DNA of 64,000 bases from Ceratopteris richardii (GCA_020310875.1 CM035431.1:16237267-16301266); one strand, 5' to 3'; shown: positions 35,201-46,612, counted from the stretch's first letter. Notes: generated from the sequence alone by a model not told the origin. Made by a program: numbers and translations.

Positions 35201-35307
35201 TTTGAAGATCAATTCAGAAGTACAAGCTTCAAGCTTGTGATAGTTTGCAGCTTTGATAGCTTGCAGATCCAGTTCAATTTGTACCATTTTGACCTTGAAG
35301 GGGGGAT
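32285..35307 (+). other. Internal region of element D, non-coding
   Basis: About 3 kb of purine-rich, AT-rich sequence with many GAAGA/TTGAAG runs. All frames are short and none shows retroelement or host motifs. It ends in the polypurine tract GAAGGGGGGAT. Structured RNA for packaging may lie here, but I see nothing specific. Confidence 0.7.
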
Positions 35308-36667
35308 TGTTGGAGTCAATGTCCAAAATTTCCAAAAATCTTCAGGTCTCATAGCATGAGTAACTATACATTTTAGTCCTTCTAATAGCAAACGACGCGA
35401 ATGCCGTGGATAGTTGGTTAGCCTCCTAAAACTCCCACCAGGGTTTGATACCTAGCGGACACAACACAGTAATTTTTTATGGAAATCCGATTTTTGAAGA
35501 AAACTTGCTTTTGGAACAATCTTATGACGGATCGCGATAGCGTTTTTGAAGCGATGAGTGTGTTATGCTTTTGTTATGTGATCATAGTACTTTGAGGATC
35601 TTTTGGAGAGATATACAAAGCTATATAAGAAGAGCCATAGGCTCATTGTAATTATCCTTCACCTAGTTTCAACATCAAGCTTTGGAGAGCTTTCGTACCT
35701 CTATAGAGGTGATGCTTCTAGCACATGGGGCAGCCATGTTGCTAGTTTGGAGCATGTTGAGGAGCATCTATGGAGCTCTTCTTGGAGAAGAAGAGTGTGC
35801 TCACACTCTCACTTATGGAGAGGATTTACCCCGCAGTAGCTTGGTGGTGTGGATCGACCATTCACATGATGTATTTGAAGATTGTCTTTTACATGATGAT
35901 TTTGGGTTACTTCAAAGACATTGGATGGTGGTTAACATAAGATTTGCATCTTATGTTAAGAATTCAGGTACATATTCTCTTTATGCACACAGGTACTACT
36001 TGAAGCTTATGGAGGCAGTGGCATCCATATCAGGAGGAGTCCTATTCGGCATAGGTACAAGAGAATCAGTACGTATATGCTTTATGCATATTTGGATGAG
36101 GTGTTAAAGAAGATATGTTCATATGAGTTTAAGGATTTTTTGCAGCAAACTTGTTAGCATTCTTTGCTACTTTTGTAAGTATGTGATCTTTTCACACACG
36201 TGTCTGACTTAGGGTCTTCCATAGCCTAAGTTTAGATGAGGGTTTGCTGATTATCAGTTGTAAACTGATCCTTCCTCTTTTTTTCACTGATATTCACTGT
36301 TCTATAACCTATCAGGTCACACATCTCATGTATATTCAGATTTCTGTCCATATATCTGAATATTCTTATTACATTGTACATTCACTCATCCATCTATTTC
36401 TGTTCACATAGAGTGGTTGAGAGTTTTGCTCCCACATTGTACATTGAACATTTGTATATATGATAGTGTGAGTAAGCAATGGCTTACATAACACTTTACA
36501 CATGTTGTCTAGTCTCTCTCTATCTTTGTCTCATCATTTGTATGATTAAATGTGGCATGTTCATGTTTTGTCAATGTTGGAAGATTGCTCGATTCTATGT
36601 TGTATATGCTAGACCTATGGAACCTTGGATCTGTGGTGTTTGTTATGGGCCTACCTCATTTCCAACA
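35308..36667 (+). repeat. Element D 3' LTR (1360 bp)
   Basis: It starts TGTTGGAGTCAATGTCC and ends CCTCATTTCCAACA. TATATAAG is at 35622-35629. The 131-codon frame (35712-36107) matches that of the 5' LTR at most residues. Confidence 0.93.
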
Positions 36668-36672
36668 AATTA

Positions 36673-37252
36673 TAATCAATTTGAGAGAATTTTGAGTAGG
36701 AACATTTACATGTGTAAATGTGAAGAAATGAAGACATGAACAGGTGCAATCCTGGTGGTCAATGTTTTGATCAGATATCCCTCCATAGTGTAAAGTTTCT
36801 AGCATTTAAGCACTCTTTTTTTAAGTTGAAAGGTAAGCTACTTGTGGCTAAAAGAATTTGAATAAAGTAGCTCTAGTGGAGAACCATGCATTAGAAGTTG
36901 CAAGTGTCAAAGTCGACTACACAGAAGAGTAGTTTTAGACATAGGTACATTGTTTGAAGCGAATCTCAAGATCTCCTGAATCTTTTGGAAAGCATTAACT
37001 TGGAGAAGGTGTGCAAACATTAGGAGATTCCTTGTACAAAGTGTCATTGAAAACTGTACATATTTGGTCTATCAGTGAGTGGATTAAGTGTAGTAGACTT
37101 TTTTGAGTAATCAGTTTCTTCACAGTTAGTTCAAACTTTGATAATTTTGCATTAGTTTTCCAAAATTGGTTGAGGTTTTGAGGTGTTCTTGATAAAGAAG
37201 TGCTCTAACATCAAGGATAACTTGTTCTTTTGGAGATTAACATTCTCCATCA
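36673..37252 (+). repeat. Copia B 3' LTR, piece 3
   Basis: It resumes TAATCAATTTGAGAG as in the B 5' LTR (near 17985) and ends TTCTCCATCA, followed by ATTCA. Confidence 0.92.
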
Positions 37253-37257
37253 ATTCA

Positions 37258-37334
37258 GTATTGTGTGTTGTGCTCCAAGCTTCTTCTTCTTCCTTGTGTT
37301 GTTCGAGTGCTTCCGCAGACCTCAAACTCCAAAA
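37258..37334 (+). repeat. Copia A LTR, right part
   Basis: It continues the A LTR after the B insertion (GTATTGTGTGTTGTGCTCC) to ...CTCCAAAA. No PBS follows; an internal fragment from the RT region comes next. Confidence 0.85.
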
Positions 37335-38241
37335 ATATCTTTGTGTCAAACAAAATATATTGACACATTATTGTAGTATTTTGGCCTTGAAGACTACAAA
37401 AAGATTGTCAGTCCCATGGAAACATGTTTATGGTTGAGTCTTCATGATGCTAGAGATGCATTTGATGTTGTGTTCTATCAGCAAGCTATTGGATGCTTGA
37501 TTTACTTATGCATAATTGGGCTTGATATTCATTTTTTTGTCTCTTAGATGAGCAAGTTTATGCATTGCAGAAGTGTCAAACATTGGTAGGTGATTAAGTG
37601 CATCTTTTGCTACTTGAGTGGTACTCAAGTACTTGGACTTTTTTATCCCAAAGGAAGATCTTTACTTCCAGATTTACATGCTTTTTTTGACTCAAATCGG
37701 GTTGGTTGCTATGATGATCTTATGTCCACCAATGGTTTTTGCTTCATTCTTGGTAGGTTGTTCATTCTTGGTAAATTGTGCATGTCTTGGTTGAGCAAGA
37801 AGCAACCTATTGTGGCCACCACTAGTTGTGAGGTTGAGTAAAGGGAAACTTTCACAATGATTATTAAGTGTGTGGCTCAAACACCTTTTGGAATATTTGG
37901 GTGTTGGTCAATATTCTACCACCACCATCTTTGCTATCAATTAGAGAACATTGGCAATTGAGAGGAACCATGTGTTCCATGCTTGCAAAAAGCAGATTGC
38001 AGTGCACTATCATTATGTCATGGAGAGATTCTCTGCTGGATAGATGAGTTTGTCTTATGTGCCCACATAGGATAATATTGCAAACCTTTTTATAAAGGCT
38101 CTGGGTAGGGAGACGTTTGAAGCATTTTGCAAAACTTTGGGCTTACGTCCTTTTTTGGATTGATCTCTTTCCACATAGCATGGAACTTTCTTGTACATGA
38201 GTGCCAAATCCTTGTTCACCACCTCATTTCTAGGGGGAATT
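37335..38241 (+). pseudogene. pol: Copia A internal fragment: RT thumb and RNase H only
   Basis: The fragment begins with VKQNILTHYCSILALK, matching copy 1 near 16545, and continues through the RNase H region (SWLSKKQPIVATTSCEVE near 37800) to the polyprotein tail. Gag, protease, integrase and the RT fingers/palm are absent. It carries many stops and lies between two A LTRs, forming an internally deleted LTR-internal-LTR unit next to copy 1. Confidence 0.82.
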
Positions 38242-38468
38242 TGTTGATATATTTTGGTAATGATGTGCATGAACACACGTAGGACCATTACGGTTCTTTT
38301 TCCCCTCTTTATGAGTTTTTCTTCTAGGGGCTCCTATTTATTCCTATAATCCTAGTGGGTCAATTATCGTTCTACATTCACTAGGTAATACATTAGGTAT
38401 TTTGTTGTTCTCAAAGCTTCTTCTTCCTTATGTTGTTTGTGTGCTTCCATAGACCTGCAACTCCAACA
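38242..38468 (+). repeat. Copia A 3' LTR of the deleted unit (227 bp)
   Basis: It starts TGTTGATATATTTTGG after GGGGGAATT and ends CTCCAACA. It closes the family-A dimer that began at 14786. Confidence 0.9.
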
Positions 38469-39639
38469 ATAGAGCACAAAAGAAGAGATACAACATTTAT
38501 AATATGCTAGCTGCAATCTCCCTTCATACACTTTGTTGAAATTTTCCTCAAGCATGTGTATTTATGAGTGCATCATACTAATTTAAAAATAGTTTCTACT
38601 ATATTTAATTTGAAAATGAAAATAACCATCCATCCATTGTTTTCAACAAAATTATCAGAAATGTGCATGTTACTCGATTTGAATAGTCATAATGAATTCG
38701 CAAATAGATGACCCTTCAAATATAAGTTTTCTTTTTATAAACATTGCAATGTAAACCCATAATCTTGAGTTTCTATGAGAGATCCATGTCTTCATGAACA
38801 TTGAACTATCAATCAAAACACAAATTGCATTGAATTTCTCTATCTATCTAGAATGATGCAGTCAATGTCACATGCATAAACATGAAAAAAGTCACCATTA
38901 TTTAGAAAATAGAATAAATAGAATAAAATATGTCCAACAATTCCGTAACTGATAGCATGTGCCCTAATTGAAAAGAAACTAACCTCAATTGGAAATAGAA
39001 ATTATATATGGATGAAGAGTCACATGTCTCAACAATGTATAATGGAAAGCATGTTCCATGTGATAAATAAATAAATAAACATGCTAGAATTCAAAAATTG
39101 GATAAAAAAAAAAAGGAAGAAAATTAATATGCTTGTGGATTCTATGCAATAATGAAGTGACTATAATGGAACCTAAATGATGCTTTTTGTATCCGTTAAG
39201 ATTCTTCTATAAAATGACTTTTGAATTTCTCCGAATATAAAGGATATTGAACTCCTATTTGTGTTGTATTTACATCATAATCCAAATTTTCTCAAGTATT
39301 AAAATTTTAGTATCTTCTTCAAGCAATGGTGGACGTTCAATAATAGGGCAAAAGGAGTTCCTTTGAATGGGTTTTAAAAAACTTATATGAAGTGAATTAT
39401 GTATATTTGAATTTGATGGTATTTCTCATCTAAATACTACTTCATTGTTATTTGTATGACCTGAATGTACCATAATATCATGTTTTCAATCATAATTTAA
39501 ATCGTAACCATACTAAATCATTTTCAATAAATTCTTTTAAGATTATTTTCTTATTAGTACTTCTTTATTTATAATATTGGACTTTGTTTATTCTTTCTTG
39601 AACTTCTTAAAGTAAATCAATACAATCGTTAGCTATAGA
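38469..39639. other. AT-rich region, nothing recognised
   Basis: AT-rich sequence with no open frame of note, no terminal repeats and no recognisable motifs. It may be old decayed mobile DNA. Confidence 0.5.
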
Positions 39640-40340
39640 TTAAACCGTAAGAATAATAGTTTGAATTAAGGACGTATAACGTTTGGATTTTCTTGCCGAA
39701 TACAACTTCAAAATGTGCATGCCCAATAGTAGTCTGTGGTGCATTATTGTATGAAAATTAGTAATTTTCATCCCAATTTTTAGGTTATCCGTGGAATAAA
39801 AACGTAGTAAATCTAAATTTGTGCTACTAGATGCTTCACTTTGACCATTACTTTTAGGATTAAATGGAGAACTAAAATCTATTTGTGGTCCTATACCTTT
39901 GAGCAATGCAGGCCAAAAGTGATTAGAAAAATGAATATCTTGATATAATGAAATAACTTCAAGGAAACCAAAATGTGGAAAAAATAATTAAAAGACAAAA
40001 TTAGTGGCTTGACATGCAAATATTTTTTTCAAAAGAATGAAATATTTTTCTTTTTCGAAAGAGTGAAATATACATATTTACCAAAACATCTTGATATTGT
40101 CACAATCATATCATATTGGAGACTTCATAGGAAGAAAACAGCTAGTAAAATCCATACAAGTTAACCACCGTGGTTCTTTGTGAATGAGTGATGGAAAGAA
40201 CAAATTGGATGATTTACCGTGCCTGTTTCAAATATAATATTTTGTGAAAGAAATTGTGCAATTCCTTTGTCCATGTAAAGCCAAAATAAAAGTTCTTTGC
40301 ATGCATAAATAGTGCTTTGTATGCTGCATTGTCCTAGGAG
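39640..40340 (-). pseudogene. Decayed Ty3/gypsy integrase remnant
   Basis: The 88-codon frame at 39640-39906 has LKGIGPQIDFSSPFNPKSN followed by GQSEA, matching the gypsy integrase block around the catalytic Glu (usually FS-A-HPQTDGQTE). Upstream on the minus strand, broken frames still read like the preceding integrase core (DRD-FTSNFW-like NHFWPALL near 39915; a CMDF-like stretch near 40150). Stops and shifts are frequent. No LTRs were identified. Confidence 0.6.
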
Positions 40341-41260
40341 CTTTATGTATTTTTTTCGTTACAAAATCTTTAAAAGATTATGTAATATATATGTTTCTTT
40401 GAAAATATACAAATCAATATGGAATCTATAACCATGAATATCATGTGATTATGAATTATGTAAAATAAAAATCAAATGCACAAGTGGGAATCATGCCTAT
40501 TGGAGAAAGCTCAAAAAGATCTCAAGACATGTTTGAGTGTGGCCAAAGTTAAATTCAAAGGTGGAAGATCAATTGAAAGGGAAAGAGATCAAGGATGTGA
40601 AGCAAAAGGGGGAAGATCAATTTTTGGAGGCTCAAAAACCTTCTACATGTATGAATTTCCCACCAATTATGCAAAATATATGTAAAAAAATCTCATTTTT
40701 AGCATTAAAAGACCCTTGAGGGAATGATAGGCGTCATTGGATCATAGGATACCTAGTTAAGGAACTACAAGCATGAAGCCATTGTAGTCCATGATTGTTA
40801 TATTATGATATTGATCGATCCAGATCTTGCATCACATCTTCAATGCAAACTTTGTTCCAAACTATATGTGATAGAATACATGTTTGGAGTATCATGCACT
40901 CAAAACATGTTTTAACCAAGTTCATGAAGCTATGCAAACGCTTTCAAAAAGGCATTGTGAAGTTATGATTTGGCTTGACATATTCATCAAATCAAAGTTT
41001 CTTCAAAGATAGATTCACCTTCTATTGGACATTGCAGGGGTTGTTATAGACATCTCAAATGGCCACTCCTAATTAATAAGTTAGAATCCTATCAATCATG
41101 GCTAAATTCGTAAGGGCCCCCATAAAGACAAGCCATGATGGGCATGACTACATCATATGATAGCTAGCTTAGTCACTAGAAGGGTTATATGTTTTGTAGA
41201 TCAGCACAGCAATGGATCTAGATTTTGTATCACACCTTCAATAGTAAACATTTACATAGT
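40341..41260. other. No gene recognised; contains diverged short repeats
   Basis: No convincing coding sequence. A 69-codon frame at 40476-40685 has no recognisable feature. The motif GATCTTGCATCACATCTTC near 40824 is a diverged form of the 29-bp sequence that flanks the CACTA element (41216-41244 and 46822-46850). Confidence 0.5.
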
Positions 41261-41263
41261 AAT

Positions 41264-41281
41264 CACAACAAGGAATACGGG
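41264..41281 (+). repeat. CACTA left terminal inverted repeat
   Basis: CACAACAAGGAATACGGG differs from the right end at three of eighteen positions (4, 10 and 15). Confidence 0.8.
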
Positions 41282-41469
41282 CGTATAGCGACGGTTAAGG
41301 TGACACAATTTTGTCGCTATAAAATTGCAAAATGCATCGCAATGAGCATCGCAATGAGCATCGCGTGCGGACCGTCGATTAAATGATGAGCCAAACGACA
41401 TTTTTTGCGACTTGTGACATGACAGGGTCTGTGACGCTCGCATAGAGCATCATTAACATGACGGTTTTA

Positions 41470-41600
41470 AAAAGCATCGCATAAGCGACACTTTTTTACG
41501 TCGCATAAGCAACGCTTTTTTACGTCGCATAAGCGACACTTTTTGGCACCGCAAAAGTGACGCTAAGACATGTCGCTTATGCAACGCCAACTTGACGGGT
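41470..41600 (+). repeat. CACTA left subterminal repeats
   Basis: Repeated GCATAAGCGACAC/TACGTCGCATAAG units occur near 41475, 41501 and 41523, with an inverted GTCGCTTATGCAACGC near 41572. They are shared with the right end (46678-46697 and 46741-46760). In this superfamily such repeats bind transposase. Confidence 0.75.
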
Positions 41601-41641
41601 AGCATCATTTACACGACGTTCTGTTGACGGAAAAAAATTAA

Positions 41642-41701
41642 AACGTTGGAGGCTCTTCGATCGACATTTTCACGCATCTGATCGAAGAGCTCTCCAACGT
41701 T
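41642..41701 (+). repeat. Near-perfect hairpin in the CACTA element
   Basis: The arm AACGTTGGAGGCTCTTCGAT (+C) at 41642-41662 pairs with 41680-41701 with one bulged base and a 17-nt loop. Confidence 0.85.
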
Positions 41702-41969
41702 GGCAATTGCGCTGCGCTTACGAGCCGAAGCAAGTATATGCAGAATTGTTGTTTTGCCTAAGCTCTCTCTTATTGTCTCCCTCTATCTCTGTTTCTCTCT
41801 TTCTACATCTTTTGCTCTTTGAATTATCTCTCTCTCTCTCTTTATTGCAGGTTATTCAAGGAGCTAACCAAGCAAAAAGTCTGGCTAACTATTGTAAGTA
41901 CAATTTCTATTCTTTGTATATCATTTGAATTGTGTTATTTTCATTAGATAGCATACTCACACTTAGTGA

Positions 41970-42156
41970 TATGCACTTATACACTTATACATGATGAAGA
42001 TGCACTTTCACACATATACACATATACACATGCACATACACACACATATATACACACAGATACATGTGCACATACACTTAGCCATACACACATATACACA
42101 TGCATATGCACAAACATTTCTACAACCACATAAAAAGACTTACATGCATGCATTAT

Positions 42157-42204
<48 letters not shown>

Positions 42205-43205
42205 CATACATACATACACACATTAACATATACACAAATACATGTATATGCACATCCACATGCATGCACATTCACATGCATGCACATGGATGTAAATGGA
42301 AATGCATCCACATACACATGCATGTTTCATACATATACACATGCATATACATACATTATACACATATATACACATATATATGCACATACATACACACACA
42401 TATACACATGCACACACACATGCACATACCTACATATACACATATACATGCCCATACACACATATACACATAGAGTTACACATATACATGCACATACATA
42501 TACACACATATACACATGCACATGCACATACTCATACACACATATACACTTACACATGCACATGCACATACATACATATACACACACATAGATATACACT
42601 TAGGTACACACATATGAATGATTTATATAATCAAAGTATTAAAACACATATACACATGCACACACACATGCACGTACCTACATATACACATATACATGCA
42701 CATACACACATATACACATAGAGTTACACATATACATGCACATACATATACACACACATACACATGCACATGCACATACTCATACACACATATACACTTA
42801 CACATGCACATGCACATACATACATATACACACACATACACATGCACATACATACATATACACACACATACATATACACTTAGGTACACACATATGAATG
42901 AATTATATAATTAAAGTATTAAAACACATATACACATGCACACACACATGCACATACCTACATATACACATATACATGCACATACACACATATACACATA
43001 GAGTTACACATATACATGCACATACATACACACACACATACACACACATACACATGCACATGCACATACTCATACACACATATACACTTACACATGCACA
43101 TGCACATACATACATATACACACACATACACATGCACATACATACATATACACACATACATATACACTTATGTACACACATATGAATGAATTATATAAAA
43201 GTATT
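41970..43205 (+). repeat. CA/CATA-rich microsatellite field with about 280-bp higher-order repeats
   Basis: Over 1.2 kb of ACACATATACACATGCAC-type sequence. A unit starting AATGAWTTATATAA...AGTATTAAAACACA begins at about 42615 and 42895, with a closing piece at 43187, so units are about 280-290 bp. A related stretch lies before 42615. Frames reading YTHIHTYTH or CVCVYVC here are compositional. Confidence 0.92.
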
Positions 43206-44095
43206 AAAACACATGCTTAATTTAAACAATAATAACAATCAATAGAACACTTGTGAATGATTTGAAATGATTGTTTCTCGTTGTCGCTCAATATCCTAAG
43301 CATAATATGAAGTCAACCCTAATTACTTTGAGTGAAATGTTCTTCTTGGTTCTCCTAATTTTTTACTCTAGTTCTTGAAATTTTAGAGAAGTTCAAGTTT
43401 GCCAACATCTATATATCTACATCTTGAGAATTCAACATGAACGAAAGAAAGGAGAAAATAACACTACGTACATGCAACTTTGCATCGGTATATTTATTTC
43501 GATATTATTGGTTACGATTTCGATCATCCACAATTTACTAGAGTGGTTCATAATTCATGAGTAGTTGCTTACATGGATATAGGTGTCATGATATTTGGAG
43601 AACTCCAAAGAAAGTTTTTAAAAATATTGAAATTTGAACAAGTTGCTTTAACGTTTTTCCATCAATCTAAAATTGTTTGGAGTTTCAATCCCCCCATTTT
43701 ATTCAAAGTGAAATTATGCAAGAGGAAAATTTGAACAAGTTGCTTTAACGTTTTTCCATCAATCTAAAATCGTTTGGAGTTTCAATCCCCCCATTTTAAA
43801 TCGTTAGTCATAATTGTCAATGTGTGCATAACAGCCTAGTTTTTGTAGTTGCAAGGTGATTGTTAAAAGAAATGGAAACTATGGTAAATCACAGATATCT
43901 TTCATATCTTTATCCATTGGTGTCAATATTCTACCCACACAATGCCTTCATTCATAAAAAATGTTATTATGAAAGTATTATTGTAATTAATACACACGTA
44001 GCATATGATCTCATTACATAAATTTGTAATTAATGTTTTCCAACAAACTTTAAAATTACTCTTACAAGTCTCATTGCCAGGGGAGTGCTTCTATC

Positions 44096-45357
44096 ATGGG
44101 AGTTGGACATAAGAACGAAACATACAAAGGCCTTCATTCTCCTTCCTCTGGGGCTAGCCGTCCTCCTTCATCACCGCTCCCATTCTTGAACCTTCCGACG
44201 GAGGAGCTTGCTGCTGTGATTTTTGGCTGTGACCATGCGACTTACAATGAATGCATCACATAGCTTCTGTTTGGTATACTTTATCTATCCTCTTAATTTC
44301 TATCACAGATATACGTCTCTCCCTTTAAACCATAATGCATCATATCATGGTTTGGATTTCTCATTTTGAGATTCCACTGTGCTTTCGATAGTATGTTTTT
44401 CCGCGTCCTGGTCATATGGACACCATCTCCTTCTGTGCCCTTATTTCTCTCTCTCTCTCTCTCTCTCTCCCTCCCTCCACATATTACTGCATGTTCATGT
44501 GTGTGCATGGTTTTGGTATGGCTTTCATGCGAACGCAGAGAAGAATGCTGAATCTAAAGCTTACTTGGAATCTTGGGATGGGTTTTATTTTACGGACGTG
44601 CTTATGCATGAAAAGTAGCTTGATCATTAGCTTTTTTGCATGTCGAGGCCTTCGAGCTTCTCATATCAGCTATGTAAAGAATGTCTGACCAGGGATGCCA
44701 CTATTTTTGTTTAATTACATTGATAAAAAGTTGCATGGTATTTTTGAGGAAGACAGCTATGGAGAGATGAACATCAATCCATATGCATGGTTGATGGGAA
44801 GCAGAAGACACAGTTTCCAGCTCAGGTTCTTTGCTTAGATTTAATAATCTCTAATATTACATTAGGTCACTGTCTGAGGCGTAATGAGGTTTTGTTTACA
44901 TGTAGGCACGCATACGGGTGAGATGTCAGTGTGCACCATTGACAGAAAGCATATACAAGGGAGCATTAGCAACGAATTATGTGAATTATTCACAAGAGAA
45001 AATCCTATTTGAGTTAGATCATGTGCAAACATATAAGTTTATATCTCTTTTCATGAGAAACTCATTGAGTGTCAGTAGATGGGTTGTGGGTTTACAACAT
45101 GGGTCCATGTCAGGGGACAAAGGAGAAGATGTTGATGGTTGCAGGCTCGAATGTTCACTAATATGTGGTCTTTTGGACAGCATATTAGAATCAAAGCCAT
45201 TGATTCTTTACGTAAAACAGAGGATTCTAGTATTGTTGCTTCTTTCAAGAAACTATCACGTGCTAGCTCAAAAGACACGAACCTTATAGATAGCGAACTT
45301 GGTTACGTAGGAACTGTTGTTGATATCTACGAAATTTCATTTCGTACATTCAAACAG
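44096..45357 (+). pseudogene. Captured DCD-domain (development and cell death) gene fragment with introns
   Basis: Three exon-like pieces rebuild a DCD domain in order. Exon a (44096-44273): ATG, Pro/Ser-rich leader, then ELAAVIFGCDHATYNECIT; a TAG follows, then LLFG and a GT donor. Exon b (about 44647-44825): SHISYVKNV, a TGA where an Arg codon is usual, PGMPLFLFNYIDKKLHGIF and MNINPYAW, then a shift and QFPAQ at a GT donor. Exon c (44906-45357): after a TAG acceptor, RIRVRCQCAPL and KILFELDHVQTYKFISLF, ending at a GT donor. DCD proteins are plant-specific and linked to stress and cell death. After a frameshift near 45135 the sequence DSELGYVGTVVDIYEISF may be more of the same gene or a CACTA transposase (DUF4216-like) piece. 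Stops and shifts make it a pseudogene. Confidence 0.72.
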
Positions 45358-45749
45358 GTAGAAAAAAGTTTATATTTTTTATGATAGAGTTAGCTATTTT
45401 TTTAAGCACCTAATAATGGGTTTTTGTTGTTATATATTTTTTAAGCAATATGAACTTCTTCAAGAAGTTTTTTATATGTTCTGATTTCATCTGTTAAGTA
45501 CATGTCTTTCAAGCCAACACTAAACCCTGTTTGGAAAAGCCATTCATGCAGAACATTTTGAAGGCATGTTAGGAACTGAAGAGCAGTTTCAGTCCCTTTT
45601 TGATAGCAAAGACTTGGGACAATTCCCGTATGGCAATCTGTTGACCATTTATTGCCAACATGACACTGCATTATCTCGCTGTCATGCACAACTACACTGC
45701 CTAAATATGTGTACTCTACACCAAGGGGAAAGGTCATATTTAAGACCTG

Positions 45750-46512
45750 TATCCCTGTGTGAATGCATGTGTATGTGTGCGAATGCATCATTATGTGTGT
45801 ATGTGTGTGTGTATGTGTGTGCGCGTCTATGTGTATGTGTGTGTCTCTATGAGTGTGTATCTGTTTATGTGTGTGTATGTGTCTATGTGTGTGTATGTGT
45901 CTTTGTGTGTATGTGTATGCATGTATGTATGCATATGTGTGTGTATGTGTGTGTATGCATTATGTATGCATATGTGTGTGTATGCATTATGTATGTGTAT
46001 GTATGCATGTGCATTATGTATGCATACACATTATGTATGTGTATGTATGCATGTTTATTATGTATGCATATGTGTGTGTATGCATGTAAATATGTATGTA
46101 TGTATGCATATGCATATGCATTATGTATGCATGTATGTGTATGTGTGTGCATGTCTCTCTCTATGTGTGTGTGTATGCATATATGTGTGTGTATGTGTGT
46201 GTGTATGTGTGTGTGTGTATGTGTGTGTATGTGTATGTATGTGTGTGTATGTGTATGTGTATATGTGTGTGCATGTGTATGCATTATGTATGTGTATGTC
46301 TGCATGTGCATTATGTATGCATATGTGTGTGTGCATGTATATGTGTGTGTGTATGCATGTATATGTGTGTGTATGCAACATTATGTGTGTATGTGTGTAT
46401 ATGTGTGGGTATTTGTGTGTGTATGTGTGTGTGTGTGTCTATGTGTATGTGTGTGTGTGTCTATGTGTGTGTGTATGCATATGTATGTGTGTGTAAGTGT
46501 GTGTGTGTGTGC
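45750..46512 (+). repeat. GT/GTAT-rich microsatellite field
   Basis: About 760 bp of TGTGTGTATGTGT with TATGCATTATGTATGCA interruptions. Its strand sense is opposite to that of the CA field at 41970-43205. Frames of several hundred codons here are compositional. Confidence 0.92.
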
Positions 46513-46537
46513 GCATACCTAGTCTTTCTCTTTCCGT

Positions 46538-46612
46538 GTCTCTCTCTCTCTCTCTCTCTCTCTCTTGCGCTCTCTCTCTCTCTCTCCCTCTCTCTCTCTC
46601 TTTCTTGTTCTC
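46538..46612 (+). repeat. CT-rich microsatellite
   Basis: Runs of TCTCTCTC with small interruptions. Similar CT runs occur at 44447-44470 and 41828-41842 within the same CACTA element. Confidence 0.9.

Larger units (their letters stand above)
24437..36667 (+). mobile_element. Non-autonomous LTR retrotransposon D (LARD-like), interrupted by copia C
   Basis: Two LTRs of 1378 and 1360 bp flank an internal region of about 3.2 kb. AATTA (24432-24436 and 36668-36672) is the 5-bp target duplication. It has copia-type primer sites and a polypurine tract GAAGGGGGGAT before the 3' LTR. No gag, protease, integrase or RT motif was found in the internal sequence (25815-25968 and 32285-35307), so it would need proteins from another element. 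Full span includes the 6.3-kb C insertion. Confidence 0.9.
17543..37252 (+). mobile_element. Ty1/copia family B, complete but interrupted by two later insertions
   Basis: The element starts TGTCAGTGCAAG and ends TTCTCCATCA, flanked on both sides by ATTCA (17538-17542 and 37253-37257). Removing the solo C LTR and element D, each with one TSD copy, leaves about 6.4 kb: a 1026-bp 5' LTR, PBS, gag-pol, and a 3' LTR of about 1025 bp in three pieces. It is related to family E. Its coding region is dead. Confidence 0.92.

Noticed and set aside
41977..43185. Long frames rich in His/Tyr/Thr or Cys/Val/Tyr on both strands
   Set aside because: They are translations of CA/TA microsatellites; all frames stay open because the repeat lacks stops, and there is no codon or domain signal.
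42615..43200. CRISPR-like array
   Set aside because: Units of about 280 bp of microsatellite without unique spacers, in a plant-type genome.
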